Origin: an uncultured Treponema sp.
GTDB taxonomy: Bacteria > Spirochaetota > Spirochaetia > Treponematales > Treponemataceae
DNA: 12,463 bases
Assembly (NCBI GenBank): GCA_937885235.1
Contig: CAKZZK010000107.1
Coordinates: forward strand, 1 to 12,463
Direction of reading: 5' to 3'
Shown here: positions 1 to 7,013 of the stretch, one piece after another
Numbering within the stretch: the stretch's first letter is position 1
Layout: each line of letters opens with the position of its first letter
Notes under the pieces: model-generated
Seen by the model: the letters and a program-made list of their open reading frames with translations, nothing else
Database searches by the model: none
Told to the model about the DNA's origin: nothing
Made by a program: the position numbers and the translations under genes

Positions 1-1129
1 CCGCCGCAAGCCCGCCCGCAAAGGTAACCGCGTGTTCTTCGGCAATCCCGACATCAAAAAATCTGTCCTTGTAATGGCGGGAAAACGAGTCGAGGCCAGT
101 CCCCTTGGACATTGCGGCTGTCACAGCGACAATCTTTTTGTTTTTGGCAGCAAGCTCTACAATCTTTGCGCTGAATGCCTCTGTAAAGCTCAATGTATCA
201 TATTTTTCCACCACGCCATCGCTGATGTTGAAGGGACCGACGCCGTGGAAGGTTGCAGGATCGTTTTCCGCGGGACTATAGCCCCTGCCCTTCTTTGTGA
301 CGACGTGGATCACCACCGGACGGTGGATCTTCTTTGCCCTGCGGAACATGGTTTCCATCTGCTCGATGTTGTGTCCGTTCAATGGGCCGACATATTCAAA
401 GCCTAGATCGACAAAGAGGTTGTTCGTCAGCAGAAGCCCTTTTAAGCCCCGCTTAAATCGGTAGATAAATTTACCAAGATGGCGATTTATATAGGGAATG
501 CTGTCAACAAGCCTGTCTATTTTATAACGGAAGCGCTGGTAGGGAGCACTGCTTGTGAGGTATGAAAGATAGCGGGAAATGGAACCCGTATTGGGGCTGA
601 TGGACATCTGGTTGTCATTTACAATCACTATCAGGTCTTGCGCAAGCTGACCCGCGTGGCTCATCGCTTCATAAGCCATACCGCCTGTGAGCGCGCCGTC
701 ACCTATTACCGCTACCACTTTGTCCTGCCGTGCTTGCAGCTTCCACGCCGCAAGCAGCCCCACCGCTGATGATATGGAGGAAGACGAATGCCCTGCATCA
801 AAATAATCGTGGGGACTTTCAGAAATTCTGGTAAAGCCGGAAAGCCCGCCCTTGGTACGCAGGCTGGGGAAGTCTTTATAGCGTCCGGTAAGCAGCTTGT
901 GCGGATAAGACTGGTGGCTTACGTCCCAGATAATGGCATCCTGCGGGCTGTCAAAAACACGGTGGAGCGCAATGGTCAGTTCAACCACACCGAGATTACT
1001 GGCGAGATGCCCGCCATTCTTTCCCACAACCTCTATAATTTTATGGCGAATCTCCTCTGCCAAAGCGGAAAGCTTTGATGCAGGCAGTTTTTTAAGGTCT
1101 GCCGGAGATTGTATGGTTTGAAGCAACAC
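1..1129 (-). CDS. dxs: 1-deoxy-D-xylulose-5-phosphate synthase, C-terminal part cut off by window edge
   Basis: DXS condenses pyruvate with glyceraldehyde 3-phosphate in a thiamine-diphosphate-dependent reaction. This is the first step of the MEP isoprenoid pathway and also supplies thiamine and pyridoxal precursors; the enzyme is cytoplasmic. About 376 residues of the usual 620-640 are visible. Motifs seen in order: GGHLASNLGVVELTIALH near the N-terminus, DVSHQSYPHKLLTGR, the ThDP/metal motif GDGALTGGMAYEAM (GDG at residues 143-145), NDNQMSISPNTG, and IAEEHAVTFAGGLA at the left edge (E364 matches the conserved catalytic Glu of transketolase-type enzymes). The GTG start is chosen because an AGGAG lies 7 nt upstream and the N-terminal length fits the family. 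The frame is open throughout. A hairpin-plus-U-tract lies just upstream and I found no convincing promoter between it and the GTG, so expression may depend on read-through. The gene assignment is secure; the end of the gene is outside the window. Confidence 0.97.
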   Translation of the reverse strand, partial: MLLQTIQSPADLKKLPASKLSALAEEIRHKIIEVVGKNGGHLASNLGVVELTIALHRVFDSPQDAIIWDVSHQSYPHKLLTGRYKDFPSLRTKGGLSGFTRISESPHDYFDAGHSSSSISSAVGLLAAWKLQARQDKVVAVIGDGALTGGMAYEAMSHAGQLAQDLIVIVNDNQMSISPNTGSISRYLSYLTSSAPYQRFRYKIDRLVDSIPYINRHLGKFIYRFKRGLKGLLLTNNLFVDLGFEYVGPLNGHNIEQMETMFRRAKKIHRPVVIHVVTKKGRGYSPAENDPATFHGVGPFNISDGVVEKYDTLSFTEAFSAKIVELAAKNKKIVAVTAAMSKGTGLDSFSRHYKDRFFDVGIAEEHAVTFAGGLAA

Positions 1130-1136
1130 AGCGGAA

Positions 1137-1141
1137 CTCCT
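1137..1141 (-). promoter_or_regulatory. Ribosome binding site of dxs
   Basis: AGGAG on the minus strand, 7 nt before the GTG at 1129-1127. It supports the GTG start. The following bases (AGGAGTTCC..TGTG) nearly repeat the initiation region of the upstream small gene. Confidence 0.8.
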
Positions 1142-1163
1142 GCGCGTGAGGGTTATTTGATAT

Positions 1164-1206
1164 AAAAAAAGACCGCAGTACGTCCGAGAACAACCGCGGT
1201 CTTTTT
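1164..1206 (-). terminator. Intrinsic terminator or attenuator between the small ribosomal-protein-like gene and dxs
   Basis: On the minus strand GACCGC (1201-1196) pairs with GCGGTC (1176-1171) around a 19-nt loop and is followed by seven T residues (1170-1164). The flanking A-run at 1206-1202 can pair with the T-run and extend the stem. It lies 32 nt after the stop of the small gene and ends 34 nt before the dxs start. No plus-strand gene precedes it, so the minus strand is the likely working strand, although the symmetric A/T tracts would permit either. It could be a full terminator or a partial one that sets dxs expression. Confidence 0.8.
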
Positions 1207-1237
1207 AGGCAAAAGTTCAAATACAGCCGAATGACTG

Positions 1238-1327
1238 TTACTTGCTCCTATGCCGATTCCGTCTAAGCATCTTCTTACGCTTATGTGTCGCCATCTTCTG
1301 GCGTTTTCTTTTCTTTCCACAAGGCAC
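1238..1327 (-). CDS. 29-residue basic ribosomal-protein-like peptide (AURKAIP1/COX24 domain, bS22/mS38-like)
   Basis: A very short, extremely basic protein of 29 residues beginning MPCGKKRKRQKMATHKRKK and ending in an LRRNRHRSK-type tail; well over half of the residues are Lys, Arg or His. The pattern of a K/R-rich start, then KMxxHKRKKxLRRxR, matches the AURKAIP1/COX24 C-terminal domain family. That family includes mitochondrial small-subunit protein mS38 and actinobacterial bS22, which sit on rRNA near the decoding region. Family knowledge therefore suggests a small-subunit ribosomal protein, but no function is proven here. The GTG start has an AAGGAG 7 nt upstream, and its own promoter lies 31-59 nt upstream of the start codon. 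A terminator hairpin follows. Strong signals on both sides argue that this tiny frame is a real gene, and its size makes automatic annotation likely to miss it. Confidence 0.85.
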   Translation of the reverse strand: MPCGKKRKRQKMATHKRKKMLRRNRHRSK

Positions 1328-1334
1328 AATGGAA

Positions 1335-1340
1335 CTCCTT
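1335..1340 (-). promoter_or_regulatory. Ribosome binding site of the small basic protein gene
   Basis: AAGGAG on the minus strand, 7 nt before the GTG at 1327-1325. It is one of the best Shine-Dalgarno matches in the window and fixes the start of this very short gene. Confidence 0.85.
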
Positions 1341-1357
1341 ATTAATAAGTAGGTTAT

Positions 1358-1386
1358 ATTATGACTATTTTTTGAGCTTCCGTCAA
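1358..1386 (-). promoter_or_regulatory. Sigma-70 type promoter for the small basic protein gene
   Basis: On the minus strand, -35 TTGACG (1386-1381, 5 of 6 to consensus), a 17-nt spacer, then -10 CATAAT (1363-1358, 5 of 6). Transcription would start near 1351, leaving an untranslated leader of about 20-25 nt that contains the AAGGAG. The promoter sits in the 86-bp gap after hemW, so the small gene need not depend on the lepB-hemW transcript. Confidence 0.7.
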
Positions 1387-1413
1387 GGGGTGCAGTAAGA
1401 AAAAACTGAGCTT

Positions 1414-2595
1414 TTACAACTTTCTGAGTATATCGTTCAGGAACAGGAGCCCGTCAATGCTGAGGGCATAGCGCTTGCCATTTTCTGTTTCAGAGATGCA
1501 GGCCTTTTTTTCGGCAAGAAGGCGCTGCCAGAGTCCTCCATCCACCTCCAGACGGCGGGCAATGTCTCCCATCCAAGGGGAAACAGAGGCATAACGACTG
1601 CGATAGGTGGCGGAATCAACTCCTTCAAGCATACGGAGGCCCATCATAAAGTATTCAAATTCTTCTATAGAAATAGGCAATTCCTCTTCCGTGCGGGGCA
1701 GCGCACCGTGCCGTTCTTCCTGCCAGAAAGCAGTGTAGGCAGCGATATTCGTCGTGTTTGTCCAGCGCAGGCCTGTACCACCGTCAAAAGCGTAGACGGT
1801 GCCCACTGCGCCCGCACCTATGCCGATGTAATCATCCTGCCGCCAGTAGGCAAGATTATGCCTGCTTTCGTGACCGGGAATGGCAAAATTTGACACCTCG
1901 TACTGCCTGTAACCGCACTGCAAAAGCAAATTCCTGCCTTGCAGCCACTCTTCATCTGCCTTGTCAGCGCTCCAAGAAAGGCCTTCGTCTATGCGAGACG
2001 CGAGGGCTGTGCCGTCTTCAACGGTCAGCGTATACAGGGAAAGGTGGTCTGGATGGTACGAGAGCACGCGCTCTAAAGAATGGAGAAATGCGAGAGAAGT
2101 CTGATCGGGGAGTCCCGCTATCACGTCGAGGTTTAAATCGCCATGCCAACAGGACTGTATGATAGAAAGAGCTTCTAAAGACCGCTCACTAGAGCAATGA
2201 CGATGCACAGAAGCAAGAGCAGCGTTGTTCAAGCTCTGAATGCCCAGCGAAAGGCGGCTGACACCGTTTGCTTCTGCGGCGTAAAGTTTTTCAAGATCGA
2301 GCGTCTCAGGATTCACCTCATGGGTGATTTCCTGCACCCGTCCCCGCTTGTTTTGCAGAGCGCCGAGCAAAAAATCAATCTGCTTTGCAGAAAGCAGGCT
2401 TGGGGTCCCCCCGCCTATATAAATCGTCTTAAAAGAGTCAATCTGATAGTGCCGTACGTAATATTCCGCCTCATGTACAAGCGCCCGCACGTAGTCATCC
2501 CCCACGGAATGGCTTCCACCGCGGCTAAAGAAGTCGCAGTAATCGCATTTTGCTATGCAGAACGGTATGTGGACGTAGAGGCTTTTCGATGTCAA
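1414..2595 (-). CDS. hemW: Radical SAM protein HemW (coproporphyrinogen III oxidase-like, heme chaperone family)
   Basis: A radical S-adenosylmethionine protein of 393 residues, close to the family size of about 380. The 4Fe-4S/SAM motif is CIAKCDYC (Cys13, Cys17, Cys20) followed by D-F. This is the CX3CX2CXF pattern of HemW rather than the CX3CX2CXC of true HemN. IGGGTPSLL lies at residues 60-68 and the HemW signature HNxxYW at H246-N247...Y250-W251. HemW proteins are known as heme-binding chaperones without proven coproporphyrinogen oxidase activity, so a HemN annotation would be wrong. The most plausible start is a TTG at 2595, whose bases overlap the lepB stop (TTGA). No ATG or GTG is near, no Shine-Dalgarno is evident, and the motif begins at residue 5 as expected. 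The upstream ATG at 2691 would add 32 residues lying inside lepB and is unlikely. Translation is probably coupled to lepB. Confidence 0.9.
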   Translation of the reverse strand: MTSKSLYVHIPFCIAKCDYCDFFSRGGSHSVGDDYVRALVHEAEYYVRHYQIDSFKTIYIGGGTPSLLSAKQIDFLLGALQNKRGRVQEITHEVNPETLDLEKLYAAEANGVSRLSLGIQSLNNAALASVHRHCSSERSLEALSIIQSCWHGDLNLDVIAGLPDQTSLAFLHSLERVLSYHPDHLSLYTLTVEDGTALASRIDEGLSWSADKADEEWLQGRNLLLQCGYRQYEVSNFAIPGHESRHNLAYWRQDDYIGIGAGAVGTVYAFDGGTGLRWTNTTNIAAYTAFWQEERHGALPRTEEELPISIEEFEYFMMGLRMLEGVDSATYRSRYASVSPWMGDIARRLEVDGGLWQRLLAEKKACISETENGKRYALSIDGLLFLNDILRKL

Positions 2596-3287
2596 AATAT
2601 CCGCAATTTGTTGAGCGGGAAATAGGTGAACAAAACCCTGCCCTTGAGCCGTTCCGCCGGAATGCTCCCCCACACACGGGAATCCGCGCATTCAACGCGG
2701 TTATCTGCAAGCACAAAGTATTCTCCTGGACCAAGCACACGTTCAGAGATGTTTCCGCTCACCCCTATATCGGGCCATTCAGCAGGGACAGAGTAAATAT
2801 GGAGATTGTATGGCTTGTGAGCCAGCTCAAATTCCGTCAGAAAGAGATTTTCGCCCTGCGGCTTTATATAGAGGATATAATCCTTCATGTAGATGGTATC
2901 ACCGGGGAGTGCGAGGACGCGGCGCAGGAAGGGGTTCCCGCTCATCCTGCTTGTAAAGCCAAAGGGGTAGAATTTCTGCGCGCTGATGAACTGGAAGAAA
3001 ACATTCACCCCTGTTTCATAATAAGAATTCTTTAAGCCATCCAGACGGGAAATATAGTAGATATCGCCCCGACGCGGTGTCCGAAGCAGGGGCGTTACAA
3101 AGATGGCGCTGCCTTTCACCACATCGCTTTCCATTGAATCAGATTTAACATGGACAGGGAAAAGGACAAAATTGAGAAAGAGCGAAATTATAAGAAATAC
3201 GGAAACAAGCAAACCCACCGCAAAAGAGATCCGCTTTGCCCGTTTCCTGCGTAACTGATAAGAGTAATCGTAGACATTCTGTTTCAT
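2592..3287 (-). CDS. lepB: Signal peptidase I (S26 family) with Arg at the catalytic Lys position
   Basis: SPase I removes signal peptides from exported proteins at the outer face of the inner membrane. This 231-residue protein has a short positively charged N-terminus, one membrane segment (about residues 20-43), then box B KSDSMES with Ser51 as nucleophile, box C RRGDIYYIS (72-80), box D LRRVLALPGDT (121-131) and box E LADNRVECADSRVWGS. In bacterial SPase I the general base is the Lys of a K-R-x-x-x-x-P-G-D type box D. Here the aligned residue is Arg122 (codons CGC CGC for R122-R123), so the Ser/Lys dyad appears broken. The serine and the Asp/Ser/Arg of box E are kept. The ATG start follows a weak GAGA and a plausible promoter; hemW overlaps the stop. 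The family call is firm, but activity is uncertain. Confidence 0.9.
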   Translation of the reverse strand: MKQNVYDYSYQLRRKRAKRISFAVGLLVSVFLIISLFLNFVLFPVHVKSDSMESDVVKGSAIFVTPLLRTPRRGDIYYISRLDGLKNSYYETGVNVFFQFISAQKFYPFGFTSRMSGNPFLRRVLALPGDTIYMKDYILYIKPQGENLFLTEFELAHKPYNLHIYSVPAEWPDIGVSGNISERVLGPGEYFVLADNRVECADSRVWGSIPAERLKGRVLFTYFPLNKLRIF

Positions 3288-3312
3288 GTTTTATCTCGTT
3301 ATAGAGAATTTC

Positions 3313-3341
3313 ATCATATCATAATGCGGGGGGCTGTGCAA
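3313..3341 (-). promoter_or_regulatory. Putative promoter upstream of lepB-hemW
   Basis: On the minus strand, -35 TTGCAC (3341-3336, only 3 of 6), a 17-nt spacer, and -10 TATGAT (3318-3313, 5 of 6). A second TATGAT overlaps at 3323-3318. It lies in the 61-bp gap between the Memo-like gene and lepB and would give a leader of about 20 nt. The -10 is good and the -35 is weak, so lepB-hemW may be transcribed both from here and by read-through. Confidence 0.5.
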
Positions 3342-3348
3342 GCTCTTA

Positions 3349-4233
3349 CTAATAGAAGAAAGTGAAAAAGTAACTTGTGATGTCGTCTCCGTCCTGTCCG
3401 CCGGAAAGCTCAAAGGAATTTGTGTGGTATAGAACCGCAGCTGTATCAGCGGGCTGCAAGCAGTGAGAAAGAACGTAGATGCCCGGGCGGTTATCGCAGC
3501 CGCAGAAGATAAAGTTTCCCTTCGTGGGGGTACGGAAAAAAATCCTGCTGCGCTCGTCTTTAAAAGCGGTGGCTGCACTATCGCCGTGATGAGAGAAGTC
3601 TGTGGAAATGAGCAGGAAGTTTTTCCCCCTGCCCTCCTCTGTAAAATACGGAGAAAGTGCATCGGAGAGCTGCTGCGCGGCGCCTTGGTCCATGGGAGGC
3701 TCCCCGTGAACGGCGATGGCGCAGACCTTTGCTGAAGGAAAATACTTTGCAATGTAGGGAATGAGCGTGCTCACCCCGTGCTCAATGGGGAAAACCTGCT
3801 CATCGTAGGGCACTCCCAGCGCAGCGGCAATGGTATGTTCTATGTCTGCATCGGTATACACCAGTCCCCCCGCAATCCGCCACGCACAGTCAGCAAGCGA
3901 CCATGTCTGCGTGGAAAAACCATAGTGGGAGGGGCTGATGATGAAGAAAGTCTGGACAGGGTGCGAAAGCCTCCTGTCACGAAGCTCACGGAACCAGTCG
4001 TCAATGAGCTGCCCTGCCAGCAGATGGTGGCTCACGGTTCCCGCCCAAGGTTCTGCATCCTGTGGCGGTAGGGCTTCGCGTGGCGGCTGAGGCACGGCGG
4101 GAGCCTTCTCGCCAAGGCTTTCCCATGTATCAATAAGCAAGGCTACAGGAGGCGGGGATTCATTCCACCCCCTATTTTTGCCGCAGGATGCAAAACAAAA
4201 AAGCGCACAGGCGGCAAGCAAGAGTTTTTTCAT
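3349..4233 (-). CDS. Memo-family (AmmeMemoRadiSam protein B-like) lipoprotein
   Basis: The 294-residue protein belongs to the MEMO1/AmmeMemoRadiSam-B family, which has a fold related to extradiol dioxygenases and a His-rich, probably metal-binding pocket. Bacterial members have no settled function. Seen in order: a signal peptide ending FASC with lipid-modifiable Cys17; a Pro-rich linker (about 27-58); SHH at 68-70; SPSHYG at 100-105; IEHGVSTLIPYI at 150-161; STDFSHHG at 210-217; CGCDNRPG at 244-251; and an aromatic C-terminus (SYFFTFFY). The usual His ligands therefore look present (H69/H70, H103, H215/H216). Most family members are cytosolic, so the lipoprotein signal is notable. ATG 4233 overlaps the previous stop by one base (TGATG) and is preferred; a GTG at 4236 would add one residue. 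No separate Shine-Dalgarno is visible, which suggests translational coupling to the DUF3160 gene. Confidence 0.85.
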   Translation of the reverse strand: MKKLLLAACALFCFASCGKNRGWNESPPPVALLIDTWESLGEKAPAVPQPPREALPPQDAEPWAGTVSHHLLAGQLIDDWFRELRDRRLSHPVQTFFIISPSHYGFSTQTWSLADCAWRIAGGLVYTDADIEHTIAAALGVPYDEQVFPIEHGVSTLIPYIAKYFPSAKVCAIAVHGEPPMDQGAAQQLSDALSPYFTEEGRGKNFLLISTDFSHHGDSAATAFKDERSRIFFRTPTKGNFIFCGCDNRPGIYVLSHCLQPADTAAVLYHTNSFELSGGQDGDDITSYFFTFFY

Positions 4234-6992
4234 CACTTAGAAGCGGTAGAGGCAGAGAGTATCCACGGCTTTTCCCAGAACGGTATATACTCCCCAAGAT
4301 TCGCGCCCGGCACATAGACAATCTTCTTCCAGTCTTCGTCTGTCATGCGGTCCAAGGAATGGTCAAACTCATAGTAGCTAAAGCCAAAACCCACGGCAAT
4401 GCGCTTGCCGCCCTGACTGTCGTTGAGGGGAACGTAAAGGCAGTAAGGTCTGCCTACGGCCGTTTCCAGACACAGCCCAATTTCAGCATTGGTAAAGACA
4501 TCCGCAATGCACGCCATTTTGAACTGGTCGCTGTCATCCCAGATATCGCCGCTTGAATGGACAAGCACCAGATACTGCAGGATATTGGGTATAGACGGTA
4601 TCCAGCTGTTTTCCTCATCGCTTATCGGCTCGTCGGCAGCTTCCTTGACGGCGATGGCGAGGCACCTTTCATAGATTTCGTAGAGCCTGTCAAGCGCATT
4701 TTCTGTTTCACGGTCAAGCAGCTTGTAGGTCTTGAAGGTTTTTTGCATTCCTTTGATTCCCTCAAGCGATGCCTGCCAGAACGGCACATTTGGCTCCACA
4801 TAGTGCACAGGTTTTGGAAGCGGCAGGGTACGGAACGTGGGATCCATGTCGCCGCCACCGCCCTTTTCAGCATAAGACTGCTTTACGTATAGAATCGTAT
4901 CATGCCGAAGCTCAGCCCATGTGCCGTGCGCAGAAATCTGAGCCTTTACGTTCCAGAGGGGAGATTCCGTAAAGTAGAAGCCTGCTCCCTGCTCAAAGGT
5001 GGCCTGCGTCTTTATCTGATAGAGCACCTGATTGTAATAGGTCTGGTTCCAGAACTCATCGCCATACTCGGCAAAGCTGCGTTCAAGCTCGTTCAGCAGT
5101 TTTTTGAGCAGAGGATACTGTTTGTAATACTTGTCCGCGAGGAAGCTCTCAGCAGACTGGGAGCCAAACGCCTTCATGATTTCAAGCCCGTTCGCCATTT
5201 CTGGTACCAAGTCGGCTCTCGCAGGTGTCACCTTTACGTAATCATGGATAAACGAATCAAAGGTAAAGCGCTGGCCCAGAAAACGCCAGCCCATTGGCGG
5301 CCGCTGTGCGTCAGGGTCGCTTCCCTCTGATGCCCCACCATGATAGAGCGTATTTCCCTGTATGGCAGGGGGACGCAGCTTTTCATGGCAAAGCTTTATG
5401 AACGCCACAAGGTTGTCCTCGTTGCCAGCCCATGCGGTGAAGTTTTCAACTCCTTGCGCCTTCCACAGCGGCAGGACATCGCCAAAGCCAAGATCATCTG
5501 AAAGGCCAATAAGACTTGTGATGGGGTCAAAGAGTTCTGCCCATTTGGTATACAGCTCGGGATTCTTTCTCACCGTGTCGATGATGAACATGGCGACGGG
5601 CATCATAACGCGCATCTCTGCGTCAGTGAAAACATTCACATCGGAAGTGGCGATGACAAAGTGAATGCGCCCGTACCACATCTCCGCGCGGAAATATGCT
5701 TTCAGAACGCCGTTCTTCGTGTAGTGCCCGCGCGGCTTGTACTGGGAGAAATCCTCTTGGGAATTAAAAAGCACAGTGCGCTCTCCGCTCGCAGCGAGCA
5801 CATGGCGCACTTCCGCCTGAACCTCTTCGTCATAGCCGGCAAGCACGGTATCCACATCCTTGTCAACATAACGCACGGTATTGCTCCAGTCGTCATCGGA
5901 CTTCACCCTCTCAGGGGCAGCCTTTAAGAGGGCTTCCGCCACTTGGAAATACTGGATTGCCTTTTTCTTTACATCTTCCTGTGCATCCGAGTTGCGTGAA
6001 AGCGCGGAAATAAAGTCGCCCGTCACGGAAAGCAGCTTGGGCGCAAAGAAATTTTCCTCGGTATACTGCAAAAGGCGGTCAAAGATGAGGTGCTGGCTGT
6101 GCGCCGCAAGATCCGTAGTGATAAAGCGCGGGATATAGTCGCTCTCAATCTCCTGATAGGCGCGGATCATATCATCCGGGTATACATCATCCAAAATGGG
6201 GGTGTCCTGAATGGCAAGCTTGTTGGCGGCAAGGCTCTTTGCCACATCCTTGTCAAGCATCTTGAGCCCCGTCATGGGATAAAACTTGTCCAGTTTGCCT
6301 TCGCTGCGGTATAAGGCGGCGGCGGCACGGTTTTCCTCGCTGCTCCGCCCCAGTCCGTAAAGGTCGGCGCCAAAGACATAGCCTGTCTGTCCTTCGTATT
6401 CTACGGGATAGAACCAGTTCCAGTTATCCTCAAACTCAAACATCCCCATCAGGTATTCATAGCGCGCATTGCTGTTCCACAGGCGCTCTCCGGTAATCTT
6501 TACAATGGACGCAAAAGGAAGGGCTACGCCGCCCATGTTCGCTTCATCCTTTATGCTTCCCTCGCTGCTCGTGCTTTCCTGATAGCTTATTTCATGAGGC
6601 ACACTGCTGTGGCTTAGGGTAAAGGCTTCTGCCGGATACAGCTTGCAGACGCGGCTGCCCACCACAGCGGTGCTTCCCTCGCCTATGTTTCCGTCAGGCA
6701 GCTCACTGAAGGCAAATGGTTCCTGCAGGAATTTTTGATGTGCCGTCGTGCTAAAGCCCTGACGGGGAAGCGCTTCTTCCAGCTCTTCAGCCTCATACGA
6801 AACAGGCTGTGTAAGCGGCACTTCCTGCTTTTCCTCAGTCTCAGTCTTGACACTCTCCCCACTGGAAGAAGTATCTGTTGCCACAGGGTCTTTCTGCTCA
6901 GAAACAGAGACATTCTCTTTAGGCTCCTGTTTCTGGCAGCTTGAAAATGTCAGCAGGACAGCTGCTGCCATAAAACACAATGTCTTTTTCAT
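4233..6992 (-). CDS. DUF3160 lipoprotein with N-terminal SH3-like region
   Basis: A large secreted lipoprotein of 919 residues and unknown function. The signal peptide (MKK, hydrophobic core, FSSC) predicts lipidation at Cys19. Residues about 20-80 are a Glu/Ser/Thr/Lys-rich linker. Residues about 100-215 look like a bacterial SH3-type region (VVGSRVCKLY... NWNWFYPVEYEGQTGYVFGADLYGLG). The remainder matches DUF3160 as I recognise it: PDDMIRAYQEIESDYIPRFI, TTDLAAHSQHLIFDRLLQY, a MGWRFLGQRFTFDSFI segment, and a Gly-rich loop (EKGGGGDMDPTFR). No catalytic motif is recognised. The start is fixed by the signal peptide. A -10 box TATACT ends only 10 nt upstream and no Shine-Dalgarno is seen, so the transcript probably has almost no leader. 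The gene is the first of a two-gene unit with the Memo-like lipoprotein and is divergent from the alpha-galactosidase. Confidence 0.82.
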   Translation of the reverse strand: MKKTLCFMAAAVLLTFSSCQKQEPKENVSVSEQKDPVATDTSSSGESVKTETEEKQEVPLTQPVSYEAEELEEALPRQGFSTTAHQKFLQEPFAFSELPDGNIGEGSTAVVGSRVCKLYPAEAFTLSHSSVPHEISYQESTSSEGSIKDEANMGGVALPFASIVKITGERLWNSNARYEYLMGMFEFEDNWNWFYPVEYEGQTGYVFGADLYGLGRSSEENRAAAALYRSEGKLDKFYPMTGLKMLDKDVAKSLAANKLAIQDTPILDDVYPDDMIRAYQEIESDYIPRFITTDLAAHSQHLIFDRLLQYTEENFFAPKLLSVTGDFISALSRNSDAQEDVKKKAIQYFQVAEALLKAAPERVKSDDDWSNTVRYVDKDVDTVLAGYDEEVQAEVRHVLAASGERTVLFNSQEDFSQYKPRGHYTKNGVLKAYFRAEMWYGRIHFVIATSDVNVFTDAEMRVMMPVAMFIIDTVRKNPELYTKWAELFDPITSLIGLSDDLGFGDVLPLWKAQGVENFTAWAGNEDNLVAFIKLCHEKLRPPAIQGNTLYHGGASEGSDPDAQRPPMGWRFLGQRFTFDSFIHDYVKVTPARADLVPEMANGLEIMKAFGSQSAESFLADKYYKQYPLLKKLLNELERSFAEYGDEFWNQTYYNQVLYQIKTQATFEQGAGFYFTESPLWNVKAQISAHGTWAELRHDTILYVKQSYAEKGGGGDMDPTFRTLPLPKPVHYVEPNVPFWQASLEGIKGMQKTFKTYKLLDRETENALDRLYEIYERCLAIAVKEAADEPISDEENSWIPSIPNILQYLVLVHSSGDIWDDSDQFKMACIADVFTNAEIGLCLETAVGRPYCLYVPLNDSQGGKRIAVGFGFSYYEFDHSLDRMTDEDWKKIVYVPGANLGEYIPFWEKPWILSASTASK

Positions 6993-7002
6993 AACGCAAT
7001 AG

Positions 7003-7008
7003 AGTATA
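7003..7008 (-). promoter_or_regulatory. Putative -10 box for the DUF3160-Memo unit
   Basis: TATACT on the minus strand (5 of 6 to TATAAT), ending 10 nt before the ATG at 6992. Transcription would start about 3-4 nt before the ATG. No good -35 box is visible 16-18 nt upstream, so an activator may be needed or the promoter may lie elsewhere. Confidence 0.4.
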
Positions 7009-7013
7009 AAGCA

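Noticed and set aside
32..406. Plus-strand open frame of 124 codons opposite dxs
   Set aside because: Shadow of dxs, whose catalytic motifs lie on the other strand.
1386..1430. Possible terminator just after hemW (A-rich and T-rich runs)
   Set aside because: No stable GC stem could be drawn; only weak A/T pairing, so not called.
2596..2691. Extension of hemW to the upstream ATG at 2691
   Set aside because: The added 32 residues are encoded inside lepB, do not resemble HemW N-termini, and would put the radical-SAM motif too far in.
2550..3035. Plus-strand open frame of 161 codons across hemW and lepB
   Set aside because: Antisense to two genes with clear motifs.
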